Positions 7,220-15,147 of a stretch of 64,000 nt of DNA are shown here, piece by piece. The translations under genes were made by a program, and so were the position numbers. The DNA comes from Bog-473 sp963745665 (GTDB lineage Bacteria; Actinomycetota; Acidimicrobiia; Acidimicrobiales; RAAP-2): positions 1,984,001-2,048,000 of the forward strand of contig CAVUYE010000002.1 in the NCBI GenBank assembly GCA_963745665.1, in the 5' to 3' direction. The stretch's first letter is position 1; each line of letters opens with the position of its first letter. The notes under the pieces were generated by a model. That model saw only the letters and a list, made by a program, of their open reading frames with translations, was not told where the DNA came from and did not search any database.

Positions 7220-8889
7220 CGTCCTCGGAGCCGCTCATCTCACTCACCGCGTATTGCCGGACCTCTACCGACGACCAGCAGAACCCCGAGGAAAGCTTGC
7301 GCTGGCAGCTCTCCCGCGCCAGTGCTCTGATCGTCGGGCGGGCGCAGATCGTGTCGGTCACCCACGACACCGACGTCTCTCGGTCCGTCCCATGGCCCCG
7401 GCGTCCCGAAGCGGCCCGACTCATCGCGCAACTCCCCAACCCCGCTCGGGGCTGGACGGGGATCGTCGTCGGAGAGCCGCAGCGAGCCTTCGGGTCGGCG
7501 GGCCAGGTGCAGAACATCCTGCCGCAGCTCGCACACTGGGGCGTCCAGCTCTGGGTGCCCGAAGTCGGTGGTCCCGTCGATCCCGAGTCCGAAGCACACG
7601 ATCTCCTCATGTCGTTGTTCGGTGGCCTGAGCAAGGCTGAGCGCAACCGTCTGCGGGTACGGGTTCGGAGCTCTATGAAGGCCATGGCGCCCGAAGGTCG
7701 CTACCTCGGCGGACGACCGCCGTACGGGTACCAGCTCGTGCGCACCGGCGTGCCGCACCCCAACCCGGAGAAGGCCCGCCAGGGCATCCAGCTGACCAAT
7801 CTGGCCGTGGATCCTGAGACCTCCAAGGTGGTGCGGCAGATATTCGCCTGGCGGCTCGAGGGCGTCGGCTTCCGGACCATCGCCGCTCGCCTGAGCGAGC
7901 AAGGGTTCCCATGCCCCTCCGCGGCCGACCGGGAGCGAAACCCGCACCGTCTCGGTCGGGCCTGGTCGCTCGGCGCGGTCCGAGCCATCGTCATGAACCC
8001 CAAGTACAAGGGGCAGGGCGTCTACGGGCGCTACCGCAAGGTCGAACGCCTCTACGACGTGAACGACCCCGCCGCCGGCAACGTCACCCGGATGTCCCCG
8101 GCGCCGGCCTCCGAGGTGGTCGAGACGGAGGGCATCGTGCCCGCAATCGTGAGCGAGTCGGTCTGGCGTCAAGCGCAGACAGACCGGGCCCCGGCGACGC
8201 CCGGGCCACGCCCCGATCGGCCCCAACACACGCGCTACGCCCTGCGCGGCCTCCTGATCTGTGCCCGCTGTGGGCGAAGGATGCAGGGCCACACGGTCAA
8301 GCGCAGAGGCGGTGCGGAACGGGTCGGCTACCAGTGCACCTACCGGAACGACTACCCGGGCGACGACGGCCATCCGAAGAGCCTCTTCGTGGCCGAGCAC
8401 CGCGTCCTGCCGGCGGTCGACGAGTGGCTGGCAGATCTGTCCTCACCCGAACGCCTCGATGCCACGGTGGCAGCCATTCTCGATGCCGACCACCATCAAT
8501 CCAACGAGCCCGCCGAACTTCGCCTGGCGCGCCGCCAGGCCCACGAAGCGCGAAAGAAGCTCGACCAGTACCTCGCCGCGCTGGAGGCCGGCCTGGACCC
8601 TGTTCTCGTCACCGCGCGCACCCGGGCCGCCCAGGTTGAGCTCGGTGCAGCCACTGCCGTCATCGACAGCTACAAGGGCTCTGGGCCCGGCCTCCTCACC
8701 GGACAGGAGGTGCGTGAGCTCCTCCAAGGTGTCGGCGGCCTCACCACCCTCTTGGCCCGCTCAGACACCGCAGAACGGCAGCGCGTGTACCGCGCCGCTG
8801 GGGTGTGTCTTCGCTATCACCGCAGCGGGGAGGGCGAAAAGGTCATCGCGTCCCTCCGCGTGGGGTTGTCGTCGTGTCGGAGGGCCTAG
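7216..8889 (+). CDS. Large serine recombinase/integrase
   Basis: The 557-aa protein has an N-terminal resolvase domain (AYCRTSTDDQQNP, catalytic Ser in RTSTDDQ), a recombinase domain (ERNRLRVRVRSSM, YLGGRPPYGYQLV) and a zinc ribbon (LICARCGRRMQGH with a later YQCTY). A coiled-coil-rich C-terminus follows from about residue 430. This is the large serine recombinase layout used for site-specific integration and excision. The 3' end of the gene contains the 13-bp sequence also present at the tRNA-Leu 3' end (18442-18454). It is therefore likely to be an integrase whose attachment site lies at its own 3' end. Confidence 0.88.
   Translation: MTSSEPLISLTAYCRTSTDDQQNPEESLRWQLSRASALIVGRAQIVSVTHDTDVSRSVPWPRRPEAARLIAQLPNPARGWTGIVVGEPQRAFGSAGQVQNILPQLAHWGVQLWVPEVGGPVDPESEAHDLLMSLFGGLSKAERNRLRVRVRSSMKAMAPEGRYLGGRPPYGYQLVRTGVPHPNPEKARQGIQLTNLAVDPETSKVVRQIFAWRLEGVGFRTIAARLSEQGFPCPSAADRERNPHRLGRAWSLGAVRAIVMNPKYKGQGVYGRYRKVERLYDVNDPAAGNVTRMSPAPASEVVETEGIVPAIVSESVWRQAQTDRAPATPGPRPDRPQHTRYALRGLLICARCGRRMQGHTVKRRGGAERVGYQCTYRNDYPGDDGHPKSLFVAEHRVLPAVDEWLADLSSPERLDATVAAILDADHHQSNEPAELRLARRQAHEARKKLDQYLAALEAGLDPVLVTARTRAAQVELGAATAVIDSYKGSGPGLLTGQEVRELLQGVGGLTTLLARSDTAERQRVYRAAGVCLRYHRSGEGEKVIASLRVGLSSCRRA
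8872..8884. repeat. Candidate attachment-site core, left copy (TCGTGTCGGAGGG)
   Basis: This 13-bp sequence recurs at 18442-18454, where it overlaps the 3' end of tRNA-Leu. Both copies lie in the last codons of a serine recombinase gene but in different reading frames (SCRRA versus DRVGGGT), so the match is at DNA rather than protein level. It is best read as the junction of tandemly integrated elements. Confidence 0.55.
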
Positions 8890-9038
8890 TCGAGCAAATG
8901 CCGATTGGCGGCTCCAGCCCTGGGACCAGGGAAAGTAGGCGGCCGTCGGCCGCCTGGGTGCGGTTCCTGTAACACAGCACCCTCAAACAGCATGACATTG
9001 CACTTGGCAGAAGCCTTTCCGAATTCCGAGCACCCGCG

Positions 9039-9044
9039 TACTCT
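9039..9044 (+). promoter_or_regulatory. Putative -10 box (TACTCT) for leaderless transcription
   Basis: A TANNNT hexamer ends 6 nt before the GTG at 9051, the same arrangement as at 2349-2361 for the paralogous gene. No Shine-Dalgarno sequence is present. Confidence 0.5.
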
Positions 9045-9050
9045 CGTGGC

Positions 9051-9608
9051 GTGCCCCAGCCCCCCGGCCAGTCTGCTTTTCGACTGCGGATTCAGCTGAT
9101 CGACGTCGACCCAGGGATATGGCGCCGAATCCTCGTCCCCGGGTCGATCCGTATGAGCAAGCTCGCCGAGATCCTGCTTTCAGCGATGGGATGGTCCAAC
9201 TCGCACCTACACGCATTCACCATCGGTGACCAGCGATACGGAATGAACTACGACGACTTCCCTGAGGGTGAGATCGATGAAAAGTCAGTCACGGTCCTTC
9301 AGGCACTGCGTGACATCCACCGATTCACCTTCGAGTACGACTTCGGCGATTCCTGGGAACACGAGATCGTCATCGAAGAGCTGACGAAGTCTCCGATTGG
9401 GTTGAAATATGCCGTCTGCCTTGACGGAGCGAATGCGTGTCCGCCTGATGATGTGGGCGGCACGTGGGGCTACGGCGAATTCCTCGATGCAATGGCCGAC
9501 CCGACCCACAGCCAACACGCGACCTCCCTCGAATGGGTCGGCACACACTTCGACCCAGCTCAATTCGACCTCGTGGAGGCAAACGCCCGAATCCAAAAGC
9601 TTCGGTAA
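9051..9608 (+). CDS. pRiA4b ORF-3-like protein, stand-alone paralogue
   Basis: The 185-aa protein is the same length as the IS21 passenger protein at 2361 and collinear with it (FRLRIQLIDVDPGIWRR, LHAFTIGDQRYGMNY, FEYDFGDSWEHEIV, CLDGANACPPDDVGG). The two differ mainly in the C-terminal 35 residues. This copy has no IS21 ends around it, so it may resemble the source of the captured gene or derive from another element. It also starts with GTG 6 nt after a TANNNT box. The biochemical role of the family is unknown. Confidence 0.85.
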   Translation: MPQPPGQSAFRLRIQLIDVDPGIWRRILVPGSIRMSKLAEILLSAMGWSNSHLHAFTIGDQRYGMNYDDFPEGEIDEKSVTVLQALRDIHRFTFEYDFGDSWEHEIVIEELTKSPIGLKYAVCLDGANACPPDDVGGTWGYGEFLDAMADPTHSQHATSLEWVGTHFDPAQFDLVEANARIQKLR

Positions 9609-9686
9609 TTACGCGGGACCACTAGGAGGTCGTGCCTGATGCTTGCAATAGTTGCATGCGCCTCAAACGGCACTTCGGGGGCATCC

Positions 9687-10130
9687 TCAGCCTTTGCGAC
9701 GCCACCTTCTTTGCCGGGTTGTCGCAGGAGGAGCTGCGGGAGTCAGTAGATGCTCGGACTGAGGATCGAAACAGTTGAGTCCATGATTCGCAGCCAGCTC
9801 TGCTGCGAAAGCGACCGCCTCATCCGCCATGCTGAACACCATTGCGAAGTAGAAGAGTGGCCCGGTCGCATTATTGATCACCGGTGCATCCGCCCATGGG
9901 CTCTCGCCCAGTTGATCTCCGCTGTCCGGCCATCGCCGGAGAAGGTCGGCAACGTACGCAGAAATGGCTGGCGTGGGATCGTAGGCAGTCTGTTCGCCTC
10001 TCATCTTGGCGTGAATCGCCTCTACGACTCCTTCGTCCTGCCATTTGTCCAAGAGTTGAAGGTATGTTGCCAGGGCCTCAGCATCATCTGCCGGGGGTGG
10101 TCCTTCCCACACCGCGAGGTCGTAGCTCAC
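9687..10130 (-). CDS. Hypothetical protein, SYDLAVWEG type (147 aa), possibly an immunity protein
   Basis: The protein begins SYDLAVWEGPPPADDAEAL, a start I associate with small actinobacterial proteins near toxin/immunity loci. The start is set at the GTG at 10130 because AGGAG sits 5 nt upstream; an ATG at 10145 is possible. The C-terminus is basic and Pro-rich (APPATTRQRRWRRKG). No partner toxin gene is visible. The neighbouring gene at 10204-10647 is on the same strand and of similar size, so the two may form a pair. Function is inferred only from resemblance. Confidence 0.55.
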   Translation of the reverse strand: MSYDLAVWEGPPPADDAEALATYLQLLDKWQDEGVVEAIHAKMRGEQTAYDPTPAISAYVADLLRRWPDSGDQLGESPWADAPVINNATGPLFYFAMVFSMADEAVAFAAELAANHGLNCFDPQSEHLLTPAAPPATTRQRRWRRKG

Positions 10131-10203
10131 GATTTCTCCTGACATTTCAACGAGCACATTCTTGCCGAAGTTGGTGTCCCATACGCCAGGTAGGTGACGC
10201 TTA

Positions 10204-10647
10204 TCACCAGGTGTCCTCAGGTCTCCATCCAGAGACGATCATTTCCTTCAACCTTGTGTCGTTCACGACGCTGTAGATCGGGATGGTTGGATCAGAGGCA
10301 TCCCCGCAGGGCTGTGATGCGCCCTTCACGAACTTGACCAGAATCCACCCCCCTCTGCCATTCCGGCTTCGCATGAGGGGGAAGTCCTGCAGGCTCTCCC
10401 GGAGTACGAGATGCCCGATTGGCGTGACGATCTTGCGACGCAACGCGGCCGAGAGCGGAAAGAAGACTGGCCATCGCCAACGGTCGATCTCGACGACCTG
10501 ATCGAGGGTGGGTTCTTCCTCAAAGACCGGCTCCGCCATCCAGATCAATGACCCGATCCGCTCTACGTCGTAGCTCATTAGGCCCACGGCGAAGCCAGCG
10601 TCAGTCACCATCCAGAAGGTCTGTCCAGGCTGAGGTCGTCGGGCCAC
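10204..10647 (-). CDS. Hypothetical protein (147 aa)
   Basis: The GTG-started ORF encodes an aromatic-rich soluble protein (DRWRWPVFFPLSA, GGWILVKFVKG). I recognise no domain with certainty; the style resembles small immunity-type proteins. It lies 40 bp beyond the stop of the IS110 transposase and upstream of the 10130 gene on the same strand. The insertion sequence may have cut it off from its original promoter. Confidence 0.55.
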   Translation of the reverse strand: MARRPQPGQTFWMVTDAGFAVGLMSYDVERIGSLIWMAEPVFEEEPTLDQVVEIDRWRWPVFFPLSAALRRKIVTPIGHLVLRESLQDFPLMRSRNGRGGWILVKFVKGASQPCGDASDPTIPIYSVVNDTRLKEMIVSGWRPEDTW

Positions 10648-10687
10648 TGTTCAAGTGTCCCATTCCGCCTGCCCCCAAACGATGCTC

Positions 10688-11746
10688 CTATGGGTTGTCA
10701 AGGGCGAGTTCTGACCTCGGGAGCGCAGCGAACACCTCGCGAGCGACGTAGCGCTTGAGGCAGCGGATCGCCTCCTTTTTGGTTCGACCATCCTTCATCC
10801 GACGCTCGATGTAGTGCTTGGTCCTCGGGTCGTTGACCATGCGGGTAAACACGATGTGCCACAGGGCGGAGTTGGCTTGGCGATCGCCACCGCGGTTGAG
10901 ACGATGACGCTCCTGCTTGCCGCTCGAGGCGTCGAGCGGGGAGACGCCGCAAAGCTTGGCGAAGGTAGCCTCGTTCTTCAGGCGCTCGGGGTTGTCCCCG
11001 GCGGCCACCAAGAGGGCCGACGCCACGTCGGTGCCCACCCCGTCGATGGCCCTGAGCTCGGGAGCGGTCTCGGCCACAAGGGTCTTCAAGATGCGGTCGA
11101 TCTCTTTGACCTCCCCTTCGAGGGCGAGGGCCCGGCGGGCCAGCATGCGCAGGGTGAGCTTGGTGACACCCGTGACGTCGGTCCTTCCGGTGTGCCGATA
11201 CGCGCTGGCCAGTTCGAGGACTTTGTAGATGGAGAGGTCACGCAGTTCGGCGCGCAGTTCGTCGGGAGCGGTCGAGATCAGGCTGCGCATCTGGTTGATG
11301 GCCTGGGTCCGGCTGCGCCGGGCCGAGCTGCGAGCGACGCGTAAAACCCGCATGGCCTCGACGTTTCCGGTCCTGGTCTTGGCCGATCCGTTGGCATCTC
11401 CACCTTGGGCGGCCCGAGCGGCGGAGACGGCGTCAAGGGTGTCGGACTTGCCTTGGCGCCGGCGCTTTTGGCGGTTGGGCCGATCCACTTCGACCACTGC
11501 CACCCCGCGGCGGTGCAGGTGGCGCGTCAGCCCGGCCCCGTAGCTGCCGGTCCCTTCGACCCCGATGAGCTCAAGGGTCCCGAAGCTTTGCAACCAGGCC
11601 AAAAGTGCCTCGTACCCCCTGGGCGTGGTGGCAAAGCTCTCGGTCCCTAGCAGCGCTCCTCGTTCGTCGAGCGCGGCCGCCACATGGACGTCGAGATGCG
11701 TGTCGACCCCTCCGGTGATCGTGCGCGCGATAGTGGTCATTGTCAT
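10688..11746 (-). CDS. IS110-family DEDD transposase/recombinase
   Basis: The 352-aa protein has an N-terminal RuvC-like DEDD domain (GGVDTHLDVHVA, IGVEGTGSYG, KSDTLDAVSAARA). The C-terminal Tnp_20 domain has DGVGTDVASALLVAAGD and the serine-containing SPLDASSGKQERHRLNRGG. It is guided by a bridge RNA in studied members. The start at 11746 has AAAGGAAC just upstream. The gene is intact. Confidence 0.92.
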   Translation of the reverse strand: MTMTTIARTITGGVDTHLDVHVAAALDERGALLGTESFATTPRGYEALLAWLQSFGTLELIGVEGTGSYGAGLTRHLHRRGVAVVEVDRPNRQKRRRQGKSDTLDAVSAARAAQGGDANGSAKTRTGNVEAMRVLRVARSSARRSRTQAINQMRSLISTAPDELRAELRDLSIYKVLELASAYRHTGRTDVTGVTKLTLRMLARRALALEGEVKEIDRILKTLVAETAPELRAIDGVGTDVASALLVAAGDNPERLKNEATFAKLCGVSPLDASSGKQERHRLNRGGDRQANSALWHIVFTRMVNDPRTKHYIERRMKDGRTKKEAIRCLKRYVAREVFAALPRSELALDNP

Positions 11747-11945
11747 CTGTTCCTTTCGCTTGGGGTGGGTGGCACCGCACGGCCGGAACGATGGACAGGA
11801 CAGCGAAGGGCCTGTGAAGGCAGGCTCCTATGAGGTCACTCCGTCCGACCGGTTGGCGTCGGGTGAGTGTCCGAGCCGGGCCGACGGATCGTCTTGAGGA
11901 CAGTCCCGAGGGACGTCAGCCGGACTTGCATTGGGTCAGACCTGG
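11747..11945 (-). ncRNA. Candidate bridge RNA of the IS110-group element
   Basis: The non-coding DNA immediately 5' of the transposase has several possible stems on the minus strand. They are GTCC/GGAC (near 11905-11920), TCCGTC/GACGGA flanking about 40 nt (about 11838-11890) and ACAGG/CCTGT (about 11793-11815). It also carries CATAGGAGC (11824-11832), identical to the sequence at the transposase 3' end. A donor-loop guide would be expected to match an element end. Limits and fold are inferred, not calculated. Confidence 0.4.
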
Positions 11946-12050
11946 CTCGGGCACACACCCACACGCTGACCAGTTCTGCCTCTGCAGTGGTGGACCGTCA
12001 GCGGGCTACGTCAATCCTCGCTGCCGGATAGGTGGGGCAGTCAGGGATCG

Positions 12051-12527
12051 CTAGCCAGTGAAGGAGCGACGCTGGGCGTCGAGTTCGTCTAAGAGTGCCT
12101 GAACCTTCGCCCGACTCTTGGAGCGGTTGACGCGTGTCGCAGACAGCCCGGCTATTCCGATATGTCCTCCGTCCTTCAGAAGGAGGTACGTGGCCAGCGT
12201 GGGTGTCGAGAGCATCTCCCGCAGGCCCAGACTGTCGAGGTCGCCTCCGAATGAGAACCCAGCGATTTCGTCCCATCTTACGAACCGGCGCCGTACCCAG
12301 TTTCTGATAAGGACGCCTTGGTCGCTGGTCGTAACTCCCATTCTTGCTACAACGCCGACGCCATAGAGGACGCCAAGCACTCCAAGCAGAATTCCCACGA
12401 TCCCGACTGCTGACGAGACGCCTTTATGCGGGTCAACTGTTGCGCCGATGCCCTCGATCATGACGAGTAAACCAACGAGCATGCAGAAGGCGGCCATCAC
12501 GGTAGTGCTATTGCTGCGATAACTCAC
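12051..12527 (-). CDS. Two-TM membrane protein with a PH-like domain
   Basis: The 158-aa protein has two hydrophobic segments at about residues 8-28 and 38-62 (AVGIVGILLGVLGVLYGVG). A soluble part follows in the style of bacterial PH domains (GVLIRNWVRRRFVRWDEIAGFSF). The start is a GTG. It sits between the two IS110-family elements and is not part of either. Role unknown. Confidence 0.6.
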   Translation of the reverse strand: MSYRSNSTTVMAAFCMLVGLLVMIEGIGATVDPHKGVSSAVGIVGILLGVLGVLYGVGVVARMGVTTSDQGVLIRNWVRRRFVRWDEIAGFSFGGDLDSLGLREMLSTPTLATYLLLKDGGHIGIAGLSATRVNRSKSRAKVQALLDELDAQRRSFTG

Positions 12528-12723
12528 CTCGACTGCGCTTCTCCCACCGCCATATCTTCCATTGTTGTTGAGTCGGACGACACCGGAGGGGCGCTCAACC
12601 AGGGCGCCTTCGTGGGTGCCCCCTAATCAGTATGGAACGGCCGGCTCCTCCGGCATCCGCATTTACGTGGATCATTCACCTGTCGGTGAACGGAGCCGAC
12701 ATACGGATGGAAGGAGCCGAGCC

Positions 12724-13827
12724 ATGTCCAGTATTGCCCACCGAGGATTCGTCCACCTGGGGATGGACGTCGCGAAGGACTCGATCGCGGTGGCGGTGCT
12801 GTCGCCCGATCGCGACACCGCCGAGATCGACAAGATCTTCCACGACACGGACTCGGTCCGACGCCTCGTCAAACGGCTCGGGAAGCCCAAGGAGATCTGG
12901 GCCTGCTACGAAGCGGGCCCGACCGGTTATGACCTCCAACGCCTGCTCACTTCGATGGGGGTGCGTTGTGACGTGGTGGCCCCCTCCTTGATCCCGAAGG
13001 GCTCGGGCGACCGGGTGAAGACCGATCGCCGCGACGCCAGACGACTGGCGGGGTTGCACCGGGCCGGTGAGCTCACCCCGATCGCCGTCCCGACGCCCGC
13101 CCAAGAGGGAGTGCGCGACCTGTGCCGCACGCGCGGTGACATGGTCCAAGACCTCACCCGGGCCCGCAACCGCCTGAGCGGGTTCCTGCTTCGCCACAGT
13201 GTCGTGTGGCGGGGAGGATCGCCGTGGACCGAACGCCATCGACGCTGGCTGGCCACGCTGTCCTTCGATGACCCGGCCATCGCAACGACCTACTCGCACT
13301 ACCTGGCCACCGTGAAGCTGCGGGATACCGCGCTCGAGGCGGTCGAGGCCGATCTGGTGCCGTGGTGCACAACGGGTCCCTTCGGTGACCAAGTCCCGCG
13401 CTTGGCCGCCTACCGCGGCGTGACCAGAGTCGGTGCACTGACTCTGGCCGCCGAGGTGTTCGACTGGCGTCGTTTCCCGAAGGCAAGAGGCTTCATGAGC
13501 TTCACCGGCCTCGTTCCCGGGGAGAACTCGACGGGTCTCACGCAGCGTCGGGGCTCGATCACCCGAGCCGGCAATGCCCACCTGCGGGGCCAGCTCACTG
13601 AAGCGGCCTGGGCCTACCAGCACAGCCCGAATGTCGGCGTGGGTATCAGAGAGCGCCAAGCGGGTGTGGCGCCCGAGACCGTGGCCCGTTCATGGGCCGC
13701 GCAGGTCCGCCTGTCGCGGCGGTTCCGCCAGCTCGCCGCCCACAAGAACGTGCGCTCGGTCGTGGCCGCCGCCATCGCCCGCGAGCTCGCCGGGTTCCTC
13801 TGGGCCGAGATGGTGGCTGAGGCCTGA
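12724..13827 (+). CDS. IS110-family (IS1111 group) DEDD transposase
   Basis: The 367-aa protein has DEDD residues in HLGMDVAKDSIAVAV, ACYEAGPTGYDLQ and VKTDRRDARRLAGLH, and the C-terminal domain in GVTRVGALTLAAE and TGLVPGENSTGLTQRRGS. It starts at the ATG at 12724, preceded by GGAAGGAG. It is only distantly related to the transposase at 10688, so the two insertion sequences are independent. The gene is intact. Confidence 0.92.
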   Translation: MSSIAHRGFVHLGMDVAKDSIAVAVLSPDRDTAEIDKIFHDTDSVRRLVKRLGKPKEIWACYEAGPTGYDLQRLLTSMGVRCDVVAPSLIPKGSGDRVKTDRRDARRLAGLHRAGELTPIAVPTPAQEGVRDLCRTRGDMVQDLTRARNRLSGFLLRHSVVWRGGSPWTERHRRWLATLSFDDPAIATTYSHYLATVKLRDTALEAVEADLVPWCTTGPFGDQVPRLAAYRGVTRVGALTLAAEVFDWRRFPKARGFMSFTGLVPGENSTGLTQRRGSITRAGNAHLRGQLTEAAWAYQHSPNVGVGIRERQAGVAPETVARSWAAQVRLSRRFRQLAAHKNVRSVVAAAIARELAGFLWAEMVAEA

Positions 13828-13873
13828 CCCCGTGATCTTCCAGTCGCTCAGCGCGGCGATCGGCGCCGCGTCC

Positions 13874-14085
13874 GAGCGAGCCCTCCACGACGCGCCGGAG
13901 CACCGCCGCAGCAGATCCGATCCTCGCCGGCGTTCAGCCCACCATCGCTCCTCGTGAGGATGTCATGGGCGCCCCTATTCCGAGGCAACTAACTGCGAAT
14001 GGCTTTTCTGCGATTCCGACTCGCGCACATCATCGTGGCGGTTCTCCGATCCACTGCGCTCCGGCGCGTCGTCGATGGCTCGCTC
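13874..14085. repeat. 212-bp segment bounded by a 28-bp imperfect inverted repeat
   Basis: The arms begin GAGCGAGCC and end CGCGCCGGAGC on the left, with the complement on the right. The segment could be a nested MITE-like insertion or a large stem of the bridge RNA region. No target duplication is visible. Confidence 0.6.
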
Positions 14086-14127
14086 GACCACCACCGCTGT
14101 CGCACGGGGACGAGTAGCAGCCTCCAC

Positions 14128-14191
14128 CCCGGTGTCAACACCGTTCGTCCTCACCCTTCGGGCTCCGGGCGCTCCGTGTTGACACCGGGGC
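14128..14191. repeat. Perfect 15-bp inverted repeat with 34-nt loop
   Basis: CCCCGGTGTCAACAC (14128-14142) pairs exactly with 14177-14191. The loop contains a smaller CCC-TTC-GGG hairpin. It lies in the right end of the IS1111-group element. Confidence 0.7.
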
Positions 14192-14380
14192 CCCACCGAC
14201 TGCTCAAGAACGATAAGGCGCCGCACCTCTGGTGCGTCGCGTCCAAAAGGCAGTGATAAGGACCTTCGCGGGAGGTTGACAGGCCGTTCCACATCATCGC
14301 CGGCCTGGTGTCACGTGATTCGCCTCCAAATCGCTCGTCCGCTTGCATCAGTTAGCGCCGAGAGCGAGGTTCGGCTGCCT

Positions 14381-14866
14381 TTAGGACTGACCCAGCAACA
14401 TCATCAACACAAGTGGATCGAACGGGGATTCGACGAATCCGTAGTGGGTGTAAAAGCCCTTCGCGTCATCGTCCTTGGCATGGATCAGGAGCACCCTGAC
14501 CCCGACCGACTGGGCCACCTCGAAGGCTTTCAGCATGAAGTGCTTTAGCACTGCCGCCCCAAGACCACGACCGCTGTGTCTCGAGTCGACCGCCATCCGG
14601 GCCAGAAGAATCGCGGGCATCTCTTCTGGTTGATTCCGCCGCATGGACTTTGGTGTCGACGATCGGAGGATCGATGCTGTCGCCGATGCATAGAAGGCAA
14701 CGACTTCACGTGTTCCCGTTTCGACGACGACCCACGTTCGGCTACTGCCGCTCGCCTGGTTCTTGCGGGCATGGCGGATCAACCACTGATTGAGAGCCGG
14801 CTTGCCGCAGTCGAACCCCTCCAGGAGATGGTCGCCGGCCAGCAACTCCGGACCGACGTAGGCCAC
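14381..14866 (-). CDS. GNAT-type toxin (TacT-like acetyltransferase)
   Basis: The 161-aa protein begins at the GTG at 14866, overlapping the antitoxin stop (TAGTG). It has LEGFDCGKPALNQWL near the start, the acetyl-CoA loop LARMAVDSRHSGRGLGAAVL and the late FYTHYGF with the conserved Tyr. TacT-type toxins acetylate aminoacyl-tRNA and stop translation; the DUF1778 partner just upstream makes this assignment strong. Starting further upstream would place the start inside the antitoxin gene. Confidence 0.85.
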   Translation of the reverse strand: MAYVGPELLAGDHLLEGFDCGKPALNQWLIRHARKNQASGSSRTWVVVETGTREVVAFYASATASILRSSTPKSMRRNQPEEMPAILLARMAVDSRHSGRGLGAAVLKHFMLKAFEVAQSVGVRVLLIHAKDDDAKGFYTHYGFVESPFDPLVLMMLLGQS

Positions 14867-15141
14867 TAAGCAGGTTGCTCGAGCACCGAGGGATTGGAGA
14901 GCAACTTGACCATCGCCGCCGGAAGTGCCGGCGGAGCCGACAGCAGCTCCTGGAGCTGATCCCACTCAGCGTCGTCAACCGCGAAGACGCGCCGATCGGC
15001 GAGCTCGGTCTCGGCAGCCTCGACCGCATGGCGCAACACGAAGTCGTTGGCCGATTCACCTCGGGCGTCAGCGGCCCGGCGCAGGACGGCGTCCTGTTCG
15101 GGGGTCAGCCTCAAGCTCAGTCGTTCGGTCTTCGAAGCCAT
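14866..15141 (-). CDS. DUF1778 ribbon-helix-helix antitoxin (TacA-like)
   Basis: The 91-aa protein begins MASKTERLSLRLTPEQDAVL, a ribbon-helix-helix DNA-binding start, followed by SANDFVLRHAVEAAE typical of DUF1778. The acidic C-terminal tail (VDDAEWDQLQELL) would wrap the toxin. It is the first gene of the pair and probably autorepresses through the palindrome at 15150-15169. TACACT lies 6 nt before its ATG, so the transcript may be leaderless. Confidence 0.88.
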   Translation of the reverse strand: MASKTERLSLRLTPEQDAVLRRAADARGESANDFVLRHAVEAAETELADRRVFAVDDAEWDQLQELLSAPPALPAAMVKLLSNPSVLEQPA

Positions 15142-15147
15142 GCAGGA

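Larger units (their letters stand above)
10683..11945 (-). mobile_element. IS110-family element (IS110 group), ends approximate
   Basis: The element consists of the DEDD transposase at 10688-11746 plus structured non-coding DNA upstream of it. IS110-group elements have no terminal inverted repeats and encode their bridge RNA in the 5' non-coding end, which fits the roughly 300 bp up to the next gene at 12051. The 9-mer CATAGGAGC (minus strand) spans the transposase stop (10683-10691) and recurs at 11824-11832. Exact termini cannot be fixed from a single copy. Confidence 0.7.
13828..14281 (+). ncRNA. Structured right-end non-coding region, candidate bridge RNA of the IS1111-group element
   Basis: No gene is supportable between the transposase stop and the right inverted repeat. 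The stretch contains a 28-bp imperfect inverted repeat (13874-13901 with 14058-14085, about 25 of 28 matching) and a perfect 15-bp one (14128-14142 with 14177-14191). In this IS group the bridge RNA is encoded 3' of the transposase. The RNA limits are not defined by sequence alone. Confidence 0.4.
12633..14291 (+). mobile_element. IS110-family element of the IS1111 group
   Basis: A 10-bp inverted repeat, TGGAACGGCC (12633-12642) and its complement (14282-14291), brackets a DEDD transposase and a 450-bp structured 3' non-coding region. Short subterminal inverted repeats and a long right end are hallmarks of the IS1111 group, where the bridge RNA lies downstream of the transposase. True ends are expected a few bases outside these repeats. 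Confidence 0.75.
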
